Shown here: piece after piece, positions 36,952-49,400 of the stretch | Layout: each line of letters starts with the position of its first letter | How positions within the stretch are numbered: the stretch's first letter is position 1 | Source of the DNA: Brachionus plicatilis | Lineage: Eukaryota; Rotifera; Eurotatoria; Ploima; Brachionidae | Reading direction: 5' to 3' | Assembly (NCBI GenBank): GCA_010279815.1 | Contig: QEOQ01000451.1 | Span: forward strand, 286,915 to 350,914 | DNA length: 64,000 nt | The notes under the pieces: generated by a model | What the model was told of the DNA's origin: nothing | Databases searched by the model: none | Seen by the model: the letters and a program-made list of their open reading frames with translations, nothing else | Program-made: the position numbers and the translations under genes

Positions 36952-37647
36952 TTTAAAAAAAAATCCAAAATTGAAAGATTTTTTAAAATTCTATTTTATT
37001 AGAAAAAAAAAGAATGTAGCAAAAATATAGTATAATAAAATTCGAATTCTAAATTATTATAATTCATTGTTTTTGTCTTAAATTTAGTCCAACTTGCTTA
37101 ATTAATTTTACTTTTAAGACAAAAAAATTTCACTTTAAATTTTGTTTAAAAAATTTTAAAAATTCAAAAAGTCTTCTCCCAAAATTTTTTACCATTCCTG
37201 ATTTAGAAAATATTTTTTTTGATTGATAACTGCTAGGCTAAAATTTTAAATGACTTTTTTCTGATAAAATCGATATTAAAATATTAAAAATTAGCTTGAT
37301 CATATTGAAATTATTTTGAAATATACCTCCAATAGTTTCAACTGGTCTTATATCATTTATGCTTCGTAAAATAAACATTATTTGAAAAAAATATAAATAA
37401 TATTAGCTAATTTCTTTATGTATAATTTCAATAATTGGAGAATTTATTTAATATTTAGAGAAAAGAATAAAAAATGTGGGGTATTTTATTCAAATTTTGT
37501 GGTACTCGAACTAAATTTCTCTTTAATTTTTCGATTTTTTTAGGCAATTTTAGTGTTGTAAATGTAAATTGACGATTTGAGATAATTATTAAATTTATAA
37601 TAAAACTTGAATTCGAATTTTAGCTATAAAAAAATGGCATGTTGTAG
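36952..37647. other. Upstream region of NCBP2
   Basis: A+T-rich sequence, presumably holding the NCBP2 promoter. No motif supported. Confidence 0.4.
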
Positions 37648-38000
37648 TTTATGATCAATATTGATGTTCAAAATGATCAAATCAAACTAAAACTATTAAA
37701 TCAATTTTAATTTTTTAATAGAATTAGTGCATAGGTAAATTTTTGGTTTTAACATATTTTCTTAAATCAAAAGGTAAAATCTGCAAAAGTCTACAAAAAA
37801 TTATCCATTTAAAATAGCATCATTTCGATAGTATGCACTCTGAATTGTGCATTTTGATATTGTAGAGTTTATTTTTTAATTTACATAGTATGTTAAATCC
37901 AAAAATGTATCTCTGCATTATTTCTATTAAGAAATAACAATTTATTTAATAGTTTTAGTTTGATTTGATCATTTTAAGCATCAAAAAATGATCATAAAAA
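37648..38000. mobile_element. MITE copy 1 (about 350 bp, TIR about 54 bp)
   Basis: The terminal inverted repeat (outer ATGATCA..TTGATG, inner AAAATGATCAAATCAAACTA) opens at about 37648 and closes at about 38000, next to the gap. A second copy in the same orientation lies at about 38846-39180 with few differences (a 10-bp deletion and scattered substitutions). No coding capacity. Confidence 0.8.
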
Positions 38001-38004
38001 ATTT

Positions 38005-38178
38005 NNNNNNNNNNNNNNNNNNNNNNNNNNNNNNNNNNNNNNNNNNNNNNNNNNNNNNNNNNNNNNNNNNNNNNNNNNNNNNNNNNNNNNNNNNNNNNNN
38101 NNNNNNNNNNNNNNNNNNNNNNNNNNNNNNNNNNNNNNNNNNNNNNNNNNNNNNNNNNNNNNNNNNNNNNNNNNNNNN
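38005..38178. other. Assembly gap (174 N)
   Basis: Run of N immediately after the right end of MITE copy 1. Confidence 0.95.
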
Positions 38179-38249
38179 TTTTAAAATTATAAAAATTCAA
38201 TAAAAAAAATTATTTATGCATTTTTGCGATAAGTTGCTTTACACCACGC

Positions 38250-38634
38250 TCATTTTTTCATTAATTTCCCACACTCCGTGCAAGCTATTGGGTTTTTATG
38301 TTTGCTAAGAACTTTTTTTACAGCAAGGTAAATTGCATCAGAAAATTTTTTTTTAGTTGGATTTAAACTAAGCTTGCAAATGGCCACACCAACCTTTTCA
38401 AAATCTGATTCACAATTTTCTTCATGATCTGAATCGGTGCCATTTGCCAAAAAATCACTCTCTTTTATTGTAATTGTTTCCATATGTGGATAACTTTGAA
38501 AAGTACCCTTTGAGTGTTTTACTTTGGCATAAAGGCTCTCATCGATCTCCACAATTTTGCCTTTACCACCTAATTTTAGATTTTTTTTTGTCAATGTCAA
38601 CCGTACCTTATATTTGCAATTAAATTTTATTTAA
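38250..38634 (-). pseudogene. Merlin/ISXO2-like transposase fragment
   Basis: The minus-strand frame, open upstream without an ATG, contains LGGKGKIVEIDESLYAKVKH, the conserved start of the ISXO2-like DDE domain (IS1016/Merlin superfamily), including the first catalytic Asp. After it the sequence departs into an acidic stretch (DSDHEENCESDFEK) and ends ACTECGKLMKK with a stop at 38250, so the remaining catalytic residues are missing. It lies between two direct MITE copies. It may be a truncated transposase or an exon of a transposase-derived chimera. Confidence 0.6.
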
Positions 38635-38650
38635 CTTAAAAGAAATCTAT

Positions 38651-38828
38651 GTGACCAATTGCAAAATTTTCGTGACCAAATGTTTATTTAGGTGACCAGG
38701 TTAAAATTATTTATAAACATTTTTACCAAATAAATAATTTTGCCTGATCACATATTAGGTGACCAGTGAATATGTGACCAGTCAGAAAAAATACCTGGTC
38801 ACCAAATCGACATAAAGTCACTGGTCAC
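38651..38828. repeat. Cluster of GTGACCA heptamers in both orientations
   Basis: GTGACCA occurs at 38651, 38672, 38692, 38759 and 38774, and its complement TGGTCAC at 38796 and 38822, in under 180 bp of otherwise A+T-rich DNA. The spacing is irregular. The cluster ends just before MITE copy 2. It could be sub-terminal transposase-binding repeats of the element that supplied the adjacent transposase fragment; that is inference. Confidence 0.7.
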
Positions 38829-38845
38829 ATAACAGGCAAGAACCA

Positions 38846-39180
38846 ATTTTTGATGTTCAAAATGATCAAATCAAACTAAAACTATTAAATAAATTTTAAT
38901 TTTTTAATAGAATTAGTGCATAGGTAAATTTTTGGTTTTAACATATTTTCTTAAATCTAAAGGTAAAATCTGCAAAAAATTATCCACTTAAAATAGCATC
39001 ATTTCGATGGTATGTACTCTGAATTGTGCATTTTGATATTGTAGAGCTTATTTTTTAATTAACATAGTATGCTAAATCCAAAAATGTATCTCTGCATTAT
39101 TTCTATTAAGAAATAACAATTTATTTAATAGTTTTAGTTTGATTTGATTATTTTGAGCATCAAAAAATGATCATAAAAAA
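38846..39180. mobile_element. MITE copy 2
   Basis: Direct copy of the element at 37648-38000. The inner TIR is present, but the outermost bases of the left TIR have been lost or replaced. Confidence 0.8.
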
Positions 39181-40404
39181 ATTAGATTCTTATTTTGAAC
39201 TTTAAATTAACTAATTACTGTAATAATCAGAAAAATGTGTTTTTGTAGGCTAGCAAATGCAAAAATAAAAATCTTGTAAAGTTTATTTTTCAAAGTTTTT
39301 TTTTTAAAAAAAATTCAATTGATTAAGTAAAATTCGATTTTAAAATAAGAACCATTTTCAATCACACACTTTCGATTGTGATCTATTTCTTGATTGCATG
39401 CATTACAATAAAACTTTAGTTTTTTAAAAGACTAATCTTTATTAAATTGACTTAAATTTAAATGGAAGGTTTAAATAGGCTTTGGATAAAAAAAATAATT
39501 GTTATTTAAGTAAATTTTTTTGTTTGAATTTGAAAATTTTGAAAATCTCATTGACAAAAAATTTGTCCAAAAGAATTAGAAGAGAGGTCTCCTGGGGAAC
39601 GGATTGTATTATTTTGATATTGCTTTCCGAAAATGATTTGAATAATGGAAAATAGTTCAAATACTCGCTTTTTTTACTAACATCCTATTTTATTTGGTGG
39701 TGAATTATAGAGAAAAAAATTTCAAAATTTCAAATAGAATGAAATTAAACTAGATTTTTAAATGTAACATTTTTTTTGTTGAAAAAGAATTCTAGTGAAA
39801 TTTAAAAAAAATCAAAAATTAAGAATTTAAAAATTTTATTAAATAAATTAAAACTAAAAATTATTCTATTGGCAGTATGATAAATGAGATATTCAATTGA
39901 GCTATTTATGTATACTAATCATTAATTTTAATTGCGTTCAAATGCAATTACTTTGTAAAGTTCAGTTCATAAAATAAAGTAAAAGAATAGTATAGCGTAA
40001 TTCTAGCTTAAAAATGTTTTTAGTCAATCCGTAAGTTCCTCCAGAAGAATAGAAGAACTTTTCTTGTAATTGTTTTCACTTTTTTTTTGGACTGAACTTC
40101 ACATATTTCTATTTAAATAAAATTTAAAATTGGCAATACAGTAGAATTGATAAACAAGTACGCTTAAAAGTCTTTGAAAAAAATTCAAAAAAATAATTTC
40201 TACATCTAAAATAATTGATGATTTCAGTCAATTGATTTTTGAAATAAAAAATAGAGTATAATGAAAACTAAATCTTGACTTGTTTAATTTTATCTTCCTA
40301 AAAAACTATGTAGAATGTAAATGATAACTTTTTTTTTGGTAAATTAGTCCAGAAAGCATTTTTTTATAAATTCTACTGCATCAAAAATGTACTAATGTTT
40401 TAAT
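39181..40404. other. A+T-rich DNA downstream of PFK
   Basis: No gene or repeat that I can support. The end contains the phosphofructokinase 3' UTR. Confidence 0.4.
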
Positions 40405-43400
40405 TCATTGGCAAACATCGTCTTCGATTTCTTCGTCAAAAGACTCATCTTGGGCTAAAATTTCACTTGCATAAACTGTTTCGTGTTTAGCTAAAATACG
40501 CATGAGTGGACGCAATTTCATCCACCACTGTTCCTTTGGCAATCGATGTCTTTGAATAGAAAACAATAGATTGAAAAAAAATAAAAAAAATAAAATTACT
40601 CAAAATCTATTTCCTTTTTTAGATCAATTACTGGTGAAAACATAATTTGTTTTTTTCTTAAACCAATTACACATGCAGAAATAGGCGTTTCACAAGAAAT
40701 AGCATTTTCTTTTAAATAAAAATTTATTTAAGGAAATAAAATTTTTTCATTATTTTTTTACCTGATTTGGCTGTTTCCAAACAACTGATCATATGAGACA
40801 GTGATTTGGCGGCCAATTTAAGGCCTAAATTTCTATCGAATGGTGTTGGAACTCCACCCTATATTTAATAAAAAAATGGTAACAGTTGATGGTGAAAAGT
40901 TGAAAATTAAAATTTCAATTAATATTTCTAGTTTTTAATTAGATTAATTATGTTGACTGTATTTTATTTTCCAAATTTCATTTTCATATTTGTGTCTTAT
41001 TTTCTTCTTCACCCAAATCCAATTTAAAAATTACTATAGAAAGTTAATATTAAAAATTGTCTGATATCAAAATGCTAAATTTAGTAATTTCTTCAACTCA
41101 TTAAATAATTTGTGAAAGAAATCTATTAAGTTTAAAAGATAAAAGTTGTTGAAAAGATTTTAAATCTCAAGGACAGATAGCTTAATATTTTTTAAGTTCT
41201 CATCTACTCTTCTAAAATCAAATGAATGACTTTGGGGATATTGGGTGAAAAGAAATGAATTTTTTTTGAATAAATCAAAATATTTGTTCTCGCGCTTAGA
41301 TCGACCATTTTAATGAACAAAAAAATTTTGATGGCATTTTTGCGTACTTGTTGCATATGTCCTAATATAGTCGAGCGGCTTGAAAATTTTCCTTTGCCTT
41401 CTTCTTGTAGCAGTCTTAGAAAAAAATCAGTTGTGTAGTTTTTGTTGGCCAATTCATTTCCTAGTTAAAAAAAAACTTTTAATAAAGAATTGGTAGGGTT
41501 CTTTTTTATTAATATTTCAGAATTTTATCAGATTTGGAAGATATTTTAAATAAATTTAATAATCTAAGAAAAATTCAAATAGAATACAAAATATGCTTCA
41601 GAATAAATTTTAATTAAAAAATTATTTAAAACCATTTTTATTGCAAATTTTTGATCATGATGAATACATTATGATTGTTTGCCAAATTGAGGAAGATAAT
41701 AACATTTTGACTAAAATAGTAAGTTTTTATTTTATTAGAATTTTTCCTTGCATCGTTGAAGTTCAACGATGCAAGGAAAAATTCTTACCATAAAACATAA
41801 TTTTTAGAAAGAAGTCAAGTTATCACAATTAATTTGAAATTAATATGAATTTTAAAACTGATTCACGATAAGTAATTCCAGACTTAAAGTGCCTAGATAT
41901 CGCAGAAGAAATTTTTTTTATTTTTATTTTTGTTACTTTTCGAATTTGATCTATAGACTGAGCAAACAGTTTTCGCTTGCAAGACTTCGTCTTACAAAGA
42001 ATTTGTATTGTGAAATTCAAATACAAATTGAACAAAAATTTTTCTTTTTTTGATGAATAAAAATTAAAGGAAATAAAATATACTTAAATAAATACTGCAA
42101 CAAAGTGCAACATACTTAATTGCACATTTATTACCTAAAATAAAATCATTATTTTCTATTTTTTTAGTTAAACCAACAATTAATTTAAATCCTATTGATA
42201 TTTTATTTTTTGTCTTATTAAAACATAAGAAAAATTATTTTTAGTAAAAAAGGTGCAACTAAGTATGTTGCACTTTATTGCAGTATTTTTTTAAGTATAT
42301 TTTTTTTACTTTAATTTTAATTCATCAAAAAAAGGAAGAATTTTTTTACAATTTGTATTCGAATTTCACAATACCCAAAGAATTAGCAATTAATAATGCT
42401 CAGAATGGCTTTAAAAGTGACGCCTGCCTATGTGATTGAATTTCTTCTCTAAATTCTAAATTTAAATAAGATCAATTATTTTCCAAGTATTTAACTTAAA
42501 CTTTAGGTTGCTTTGAGCTTTCCAATATTTTTGATATCTTTTTATCTCTGAGAATTCCAAGTTTTCATGATATAGTTTAAAAATATACAAATTGTTGATT
42601 TAAAATTAAATTTAATTAAAAAAAATGCGTAGTTGATTTTTTGCTTAGCTAAATTTTTCAATCTAATTATTGTTTTCAAAAAGTTTGATAATCAAATTTT
42701 AATTTTACAAAAAAAAATTTAAAACTAATAATCTAACACTAGGTATTTTTGGACAAGTAATGTCATGTTTATGGATCCTTTTTACTTGAAAAGTCTGGTG
42801 GATAATCAAAATGTAGAAAAAAAAATATAGAAGACAAAAAATATCGAAAAAGAATATAGAATTTTATTAAACGTAGAATAAAAAAATATATCGAATCAAT
42901 AAATATACAAGAAAAAATTTTAATTAAATTATTCAATTATTCAATTTTCCAATATATTAGCAAAGCTATATCTAATATGTAAATTAAATGTAAAGGTGCC
43001 ATATGAAGAAACTATTCTTTTGATTTTTTCGTTTTTCTCAACAAGCTTTTTATTTGTTTGCTTGATAGTTTCGCCTTGGAAAATGCTCGCTAAAAATCTT
43101 TATTAATGGCTCAAAATTTTTATTATACCAGAGTCTATTAGCGATCGGAGTATTAGCATTCATTTTAAATTTCATTAAAAATAGCATTTCATCAAAAAGA
43201 TATTTTTTTATATGTTTATTCCTTTCAAATAAAGGTTTTTTATTTTCTATATTTTTTTCGACATTTACTTTTTCTACATTTTATACATTTCTATATATTT
43301 TTTTCCTATATTTTGATATATCACCGAAAAATCTCAATTAAACTTTTAAAGAAAAAATAAATTTACTGATTAGAATTCCTCTTTTTAGTTCTCCTTCCAT

Positions 43401-46400
43401 TTTTTGAGTCAAATGTCGAATATCATCCATTATGTCTTGAATGGTGAATGGTTCCTCGAATATAAAAGACTGGTCAGCACCACTAGCAATACCAGCTATA
43501 GAGGCCAAATAACCACAATATCCACCCATAGTTTCGACCACAAATACACGTCTTTTTGAACCTATGGCTGATTGCTTAATCTTGTCACACATCTGAACAA
43601 TTTCATTTAATGCCGTGTCACATCCAATGCTTAGATCAGTTCCAGGAACATTGTTCGAAATTGTGGCCGGTACACAAACGATGGGTATTCGAAATTCTGG
43701 ATAGTTGGAACGGGCTTCATAAAGTTGCAGGATCGAAGAGTAAGCTTCGAAACCACCAATTATTAGCAAACCTTGAATATTGAAAGCTTTAATCTGTCTA
43801 GCGATTGTTTCCAAGCCGACTTGATTTGGCTCAATTCGTTGAGTGCCCAAAAGGCTGCCACCTGTTCCTGTCCAACCATACACAGTTCTCCAATTGAGCT
43901 CTTGAACATTGCCTTTGCTTAATCCTTCGAAGCCGTCATGTATTCCCCAAACTTTGCAGCCTTTCCAAACACCATGACGCACAAAAGATCTAACTGCTGA
44001 ATTCATGCCACAAGCAGGGGCGCCAACGTTCATTACACCGAAAGTGAACGAGTATTGTTCTTCTCCAGCCTTGATTTTGGGCTGCAATTTGCTTAATTGT
44101 AAACACGTTTCTAAATTTCTTAAAAAGCTTGTTCCTCTTAATTCTGCGGCTCGCAGAAAATCTTTATCCTCCATTGCTTTGGCAACAGCTTTTGTTTTTT
44201 CTACTGATTCCATCAATGGAATTCGACATGTCTGATTGCCATTGAGTGATATTACGACTGGTTCTGAGTCTGGAGTGGCGTTCATTAAAGCAAGAACAGC
44301 TTCGGCGCCCATTCTCGTGCCCAAAACTCGGTCGAAAGCTGAGGCTGCACCGCCTCTTTGAACATGACCCAAAATAGTTACTCGTGTGTCTATTTTGAGA
44401 CGCTTTTTTATTATATCTTTAATATAGTCGGCACTAATAGGCTTTCCCTCTTTGTCAATGGCTCCTTCTGCAATCAACACTATGTTCAAGCGGTGGCCCA
44501 GTTCTCGCTGTAAAGCCAAGCGCTTGCACAATTTATCTTCCCAGCCTTTCTCTGGTGGATTTTCTGGTATCATAATCCAGTCCGCATCACTTGCTAGACC
44601 AGCAGCAAGAGCCAAGTAGCCGCAATGACGGCCCATTACCTCCATCACAAAACATCGCTGATGACTTCAAATAGAATGATATTAAAAAAATTTTTAAGTT
44701 TTAAAGTTTCTGAGTTACAATCTCATAATTTTACATTAATTCAGAAAATTTTAAGGAGAAAATGTAATTTAACAGTATTTACTCAAAATTACGCTTGTGA
44801 AATTACGTAAATTTTTTCAATTTTTACGTAAAATTTTTTAGAACCAAAAGGACCATCAAAAGATCAAAAATTCAAAAAAATTAGCTTCATTTAAAATAAT
44901 TTAGCAAATTTTACATCAAATTATGTAAAATGCTTTTTTTGTTGAGGTAAAATTGTCAAAAAATGTCAAAAAACGCCAAAAACAATCAAATTTTTCAATT
45001 CTTTTACCTTATTTTCTTGTATAAGGATGCATGGGTTAAAACCCTAGTTTCCGTATATGGTGCATCTCTGCAAAAACTCTGAAATTAAATTGTGCAATTG
45101 AATTAAATACTTTTAAATGACGTGTTTTTTACTGCAAAATTGCAGAGTTTTTGCAGATCCTTATCTAATATTTAGCATGTTTGTTATATTTTTTAGCAGA
45201 GAGATTTAATCAAATATCATTCAAAAGTTATTAACTAATATGTCGTCACACACAAAGACAAGAGGGACGACTTCATCCCCTATGCAGACGCATGCAGACT
45301 AACATCGTGTATAAAGGAAGATATTCGGAGGAGGAATTTGAAACTTTAATAAAAAGAAAACACATCATCATAAGAGGACAGGATGATTAAGACATTTTTT
45401 ATTGTATTTTGAAAATAAAAAGTTTAAACATATAATCTGGCGACGAGGATAAAAGAATGATGCAGGCTACAGGAACCACAGGAACGCTCAAAGAGCGATG
45501 CATTCACACGAAAGCCTACTAAACTTCAATCCAGGAATATATGCCTCTCAGCACTCTGTCAAACGGGGCAAGTGGATGAGCTCTGGGAGCTACGCTTGCA
45601 GTCGTTAGAATTGGACGAAATTGTGACTTCATCAAGGGATTACACCAATGTCAAGACCCTCAAACCGCTGTTCATCATCAAAATAGGTGATGAAGCAAGA
45701 GAAATATACAACAGCAAGAGGAAGGAATACAAAAGCGACAAACTGGTCGAAATTATAAAGTTCATGACTTCACACTATGCTCCCAAAAAATCCAAAATCG
45801 CCTATGTGGCAATATTTTACAAAGCTAAAAAGCACGAGAGTGAGTGAGTGAGCGACTATGTAATGAGGCTAAGACAGTTTGCTGCCCCTTGTGAGTTCAA
45901 GGCACGATTGGATGAGGAGCTGCTAATAGCATTCGTCTTCAACTGCGGAATTGGAAAGGTTGAAGAGCTGGTGTGCAGTGATGACAAAAAACCTTGGCCG
46001 ACACGAGATATGAACACAAATTAGAAGGCCTTCAACAGATCCGAACTATGAATGGATTCGAAGCAGATGCAAGAGGAGAAGTCAATTACACAAGCTCCAA
46101 AAAGGAGAGGCAAGTAGAAGTCGAAGGCAAGAATTGTAGTTGGTGCGGATACGAGTAGAATAGCAGAGCAGTATGCCCGGCTAAGGACGCGGACTGCAGA
46201 AAATGTGGGAAGAGCGGTTATTTTGTGAAGATATGCCGATCAACTCAAACACTAAAAGACGCGCCAAAGCAAACAGGATGGAACGGAAAAAGTCGACGTT
46301 TTGACATGACGGAAATGTGACCCGACACACAGCAAACATGCTGTAACAGACAAGTCACACACAGTGAACACGGTTGTTCTTTCCCCTTACAGCTAAACAT

Positions 46401-49400
46401 TACGAGGGTCGAATTACGACGAGCTGATTCGTGCAAAAAAGTACCTGGAATCAAGAGAATGGAACGATTTGAGTTCTATAGCTAAGTTATCACCTATGGA
46501 AGAGACGCGACAACCATTTAAGCTGATCAGCATCAATAATCACGAAGTAAAAGTTCTAGTGGACACTGGAGCCTCGGTCAATGTAATGGACGAGAAAACT
46601 TATATCTAGCTAGAGAAAAGCCCTCCACTCCTTAAGCTAAACAGGCCATACTACGGCTTTGGTACTAAAACACCGCTTCAAGTTTGAGGTTTTAATGTGT
46701 TTACAATCCGATGCAACGGACAGTCAGAGCGGGTGCCATTTATTGTGGTCTTGGGAGGTCACAAATGTCTGATATGTAATGACACAGCTGTCAGCTTCGG
46801 AATGGTCAGGCATTATTCTGTATAGGAAAAGGCCTCCAGAACTTCGATTAACCAAAACAAAGACACTTTCGCACTCGACAAATTTGAATTGAAATACAGA
46901 TACTCAAAACTTTTCAGCGGTAAATTAGGCTGCATCAAAGAGGTTGATGTCAAGCTTGAGGTTGATCAAAACTCAAAGCCGACTAGGCAGCCACTTCGAA
47001 ACACACCATTCCACTACAGAGATGCCATTGAGAAAGAGTTGAAGAAGCAGGTTGAAGGAATTTTGGAGTCGTTGGATGCACAGGCGGAGCCAATAACCTT
47101 GATCTCAAATTTAGTAATAGTTCCGGAGGACTGCAAGCCCAAGAAAGGTGAATTCCTCCGATGGTGAGATTTCTGTTAGGCTCACGTGTGATAGCAGACA
47201 ACTAAATGGAGCACTAAAGCGATCTAGGTTCGCAATGAGGACGATCGACGATCTTGTGGTTGAGGTGAATGGTGCAGTATGTTTTCTAAGTTGGACATGA
47301 ACATGAACATGAATCAGTTAACTCTAGCAAAAAATCAAGAAGTCTCACGACGATCACCAGTAACAGGGGATTATTCCGATACAAACGTTTTAACATGGGG
47401 ATAGCTAGTGCATCAGAGGTCTTTACCGAGACAATACGCGAATTGATAGCCGAAATCCCAGGTCAAATCAACATGACGGATGACATTCTCGTGTTCGGTA
47501 AAACACAGTAGGAGCACCAGGACAACTTAAAGGCATTTTTAAAACGTCTAGAGGAGAAGGGTGTCACGCTCAATATTGACAAATCCGAATCTTACAAACC
47601 AGAACTGACGTTTTTTGGTCTGCGGTTCATCCTAGACGACATTTCGCCAACGGAAGACCGCGTCAGGGCCATTAAAGAGGAAATAACGCCAAAAGATGTT
47701 AAAACGTTGCGTAGTTTTATTATGCAGTCTCACATTGAGCTTGCGTTTCATCAAGAGCATCTGCACTATTGCGGACCTGCTCTGGAAACTCACTAAAGCA
47801 GGAACCGAATGGAAATGGGGCGAACTGGAGCAAACGGAGTTCCAGAAACTGAAGGACACCATCTCAACCAAATGCGTGGGTTATTTCATAACGGGATGGA
47901 ACACAGTGCTTAATGTTGATTCAAGTCCAGTAGGTTTGGGTTCCGTGCTAAAGCAATTCAACCCCAGGAAGCCAGAAGAACGACAAATTGTGTGCTGTGT
48001 GTCGCGAATGCTGACCGATGTAGAACGGCGTTATAGTCAGTGTGAGAAGGAGTCACAAGGAATTGTTTGGGGATGCGAGCGTCTACGGATGTACCTTTTA
48101 GGAAAGCAATTTACGATTGAAACTGATAATCGCGCAATAAAACTGATTTTCGCAAATAACAAGTTCAAACCACCTGCCCGGATCGAGAAACTTGCACATA
48201 GACTAACTCAATTTTATAACGACATAATACACAGACCAGGAGATTTAAACGTTGCGGACTTCTTCTCAAGACACCCACTTAAGCCTTCTCAAGTATTGGA
48301 CACTTTTCTAGAGGAGGTAAGAAACAGTACGCTCGTGGACCAGTACATCAACTCTCTTACAGCACTTAAGCTACCAAGATCGGTCACGTTAGAGGAGATA
48401 CGACAAGCCACGGAGGTGGACCAGGAATGGCAACAACTGATGAAGCTTATCAGAAGGAAGGATGGATTAAAGCCAGTATTCAATGAGCTTAATACAGCAG
48501 ATGGTCTCCTTTTGCGTGGGCAAAACAGTGTAGTCCCGAGAGTGCTAAGGGAGCGAATAGCAGACCTTGCACGTGTGGATCACCAAGGGATCGTGAAAAC
48601 GAAATGTTTATCCGATTCCGACTATGGTACCCAGGGATTGACCCACAGATAGAGGAGAAGGTAAGTCGGTGCCAAACTTGTCAGTTTCCAGACAAAAAGC
48701 AATCTTATGAGCTACCTATTCCGTCTGAGTTACCTGAAGGTCCATGTATCGGCGGATTTCTTTGGCCCGATGCCGGACGGAGATTACTGGTTTGTGAATA
48801 GCTGTGACTACAGCAAGTGGGCAAGCGTGAGCAAGGTGAGTAGTGTATCATTTGAGAAAGTAGAGCCGGTAATGCCATAGGCATACCACATGTATATAGA
48901 ACAGACAATGACTCACCGTTTCAGTCGGCAGCTTTTGAGAAGCTTGCCAAGCAGTTGGGTTTCAAACACCGAAAGGTAAATCCATATTGGCCTCGAGCAA
49001 ATGCCAGTGCGGAAACTGTAATGCGAAGGCTCACCAAGGTGCTTTAAACCGCTTAGCTAGAATGTCAGAACCGAGACGAGGCACTCAGCACATTTCAGGC
49101 TGTTTATCTTGACACACGACACAAGGCGACAGGCGTGATTGTAAGATAATTGCAATCATAAGGAACATCAACTACAAACTTCAAATGCATGTAGACGTAG
49201 ATAAAGTTGTTGAGTGGTCGAAAAAGCGGCAAATGATTTTCAACTTACCGAAATGTAAAACTGCACATAACTAAATCGAACATTAGAAAAAAAAATTAGG
49301 TATTTTCTGAATACACAATTCTAGACATAGATGACTCAGGACACAAGATAACCGAAACAAGATCCGAAAGGGGCCTAGGTGTCCAATTGACAAATAACCT

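Noticed and set aside
38250..38634. Treating the IVEIDES frame as an intact gene
   Set aside because: It has no ATG, lacks the later catalytic residues and lies amid transposon debris.
41829..42035. 68-codon minus-strand frame in PFK intron 4
   Set aside because: Overlaps the arm of the fold-back element; its central part ([10 protein letters not shown]) reads reasonably but nothing extends it.
45241..49141. Calling the Gypsy element an active retrovirus-like provirus
   Set aside because: Stops and frameshifts occur in every domain, there is no 3' LTR and no envelope-like frame.
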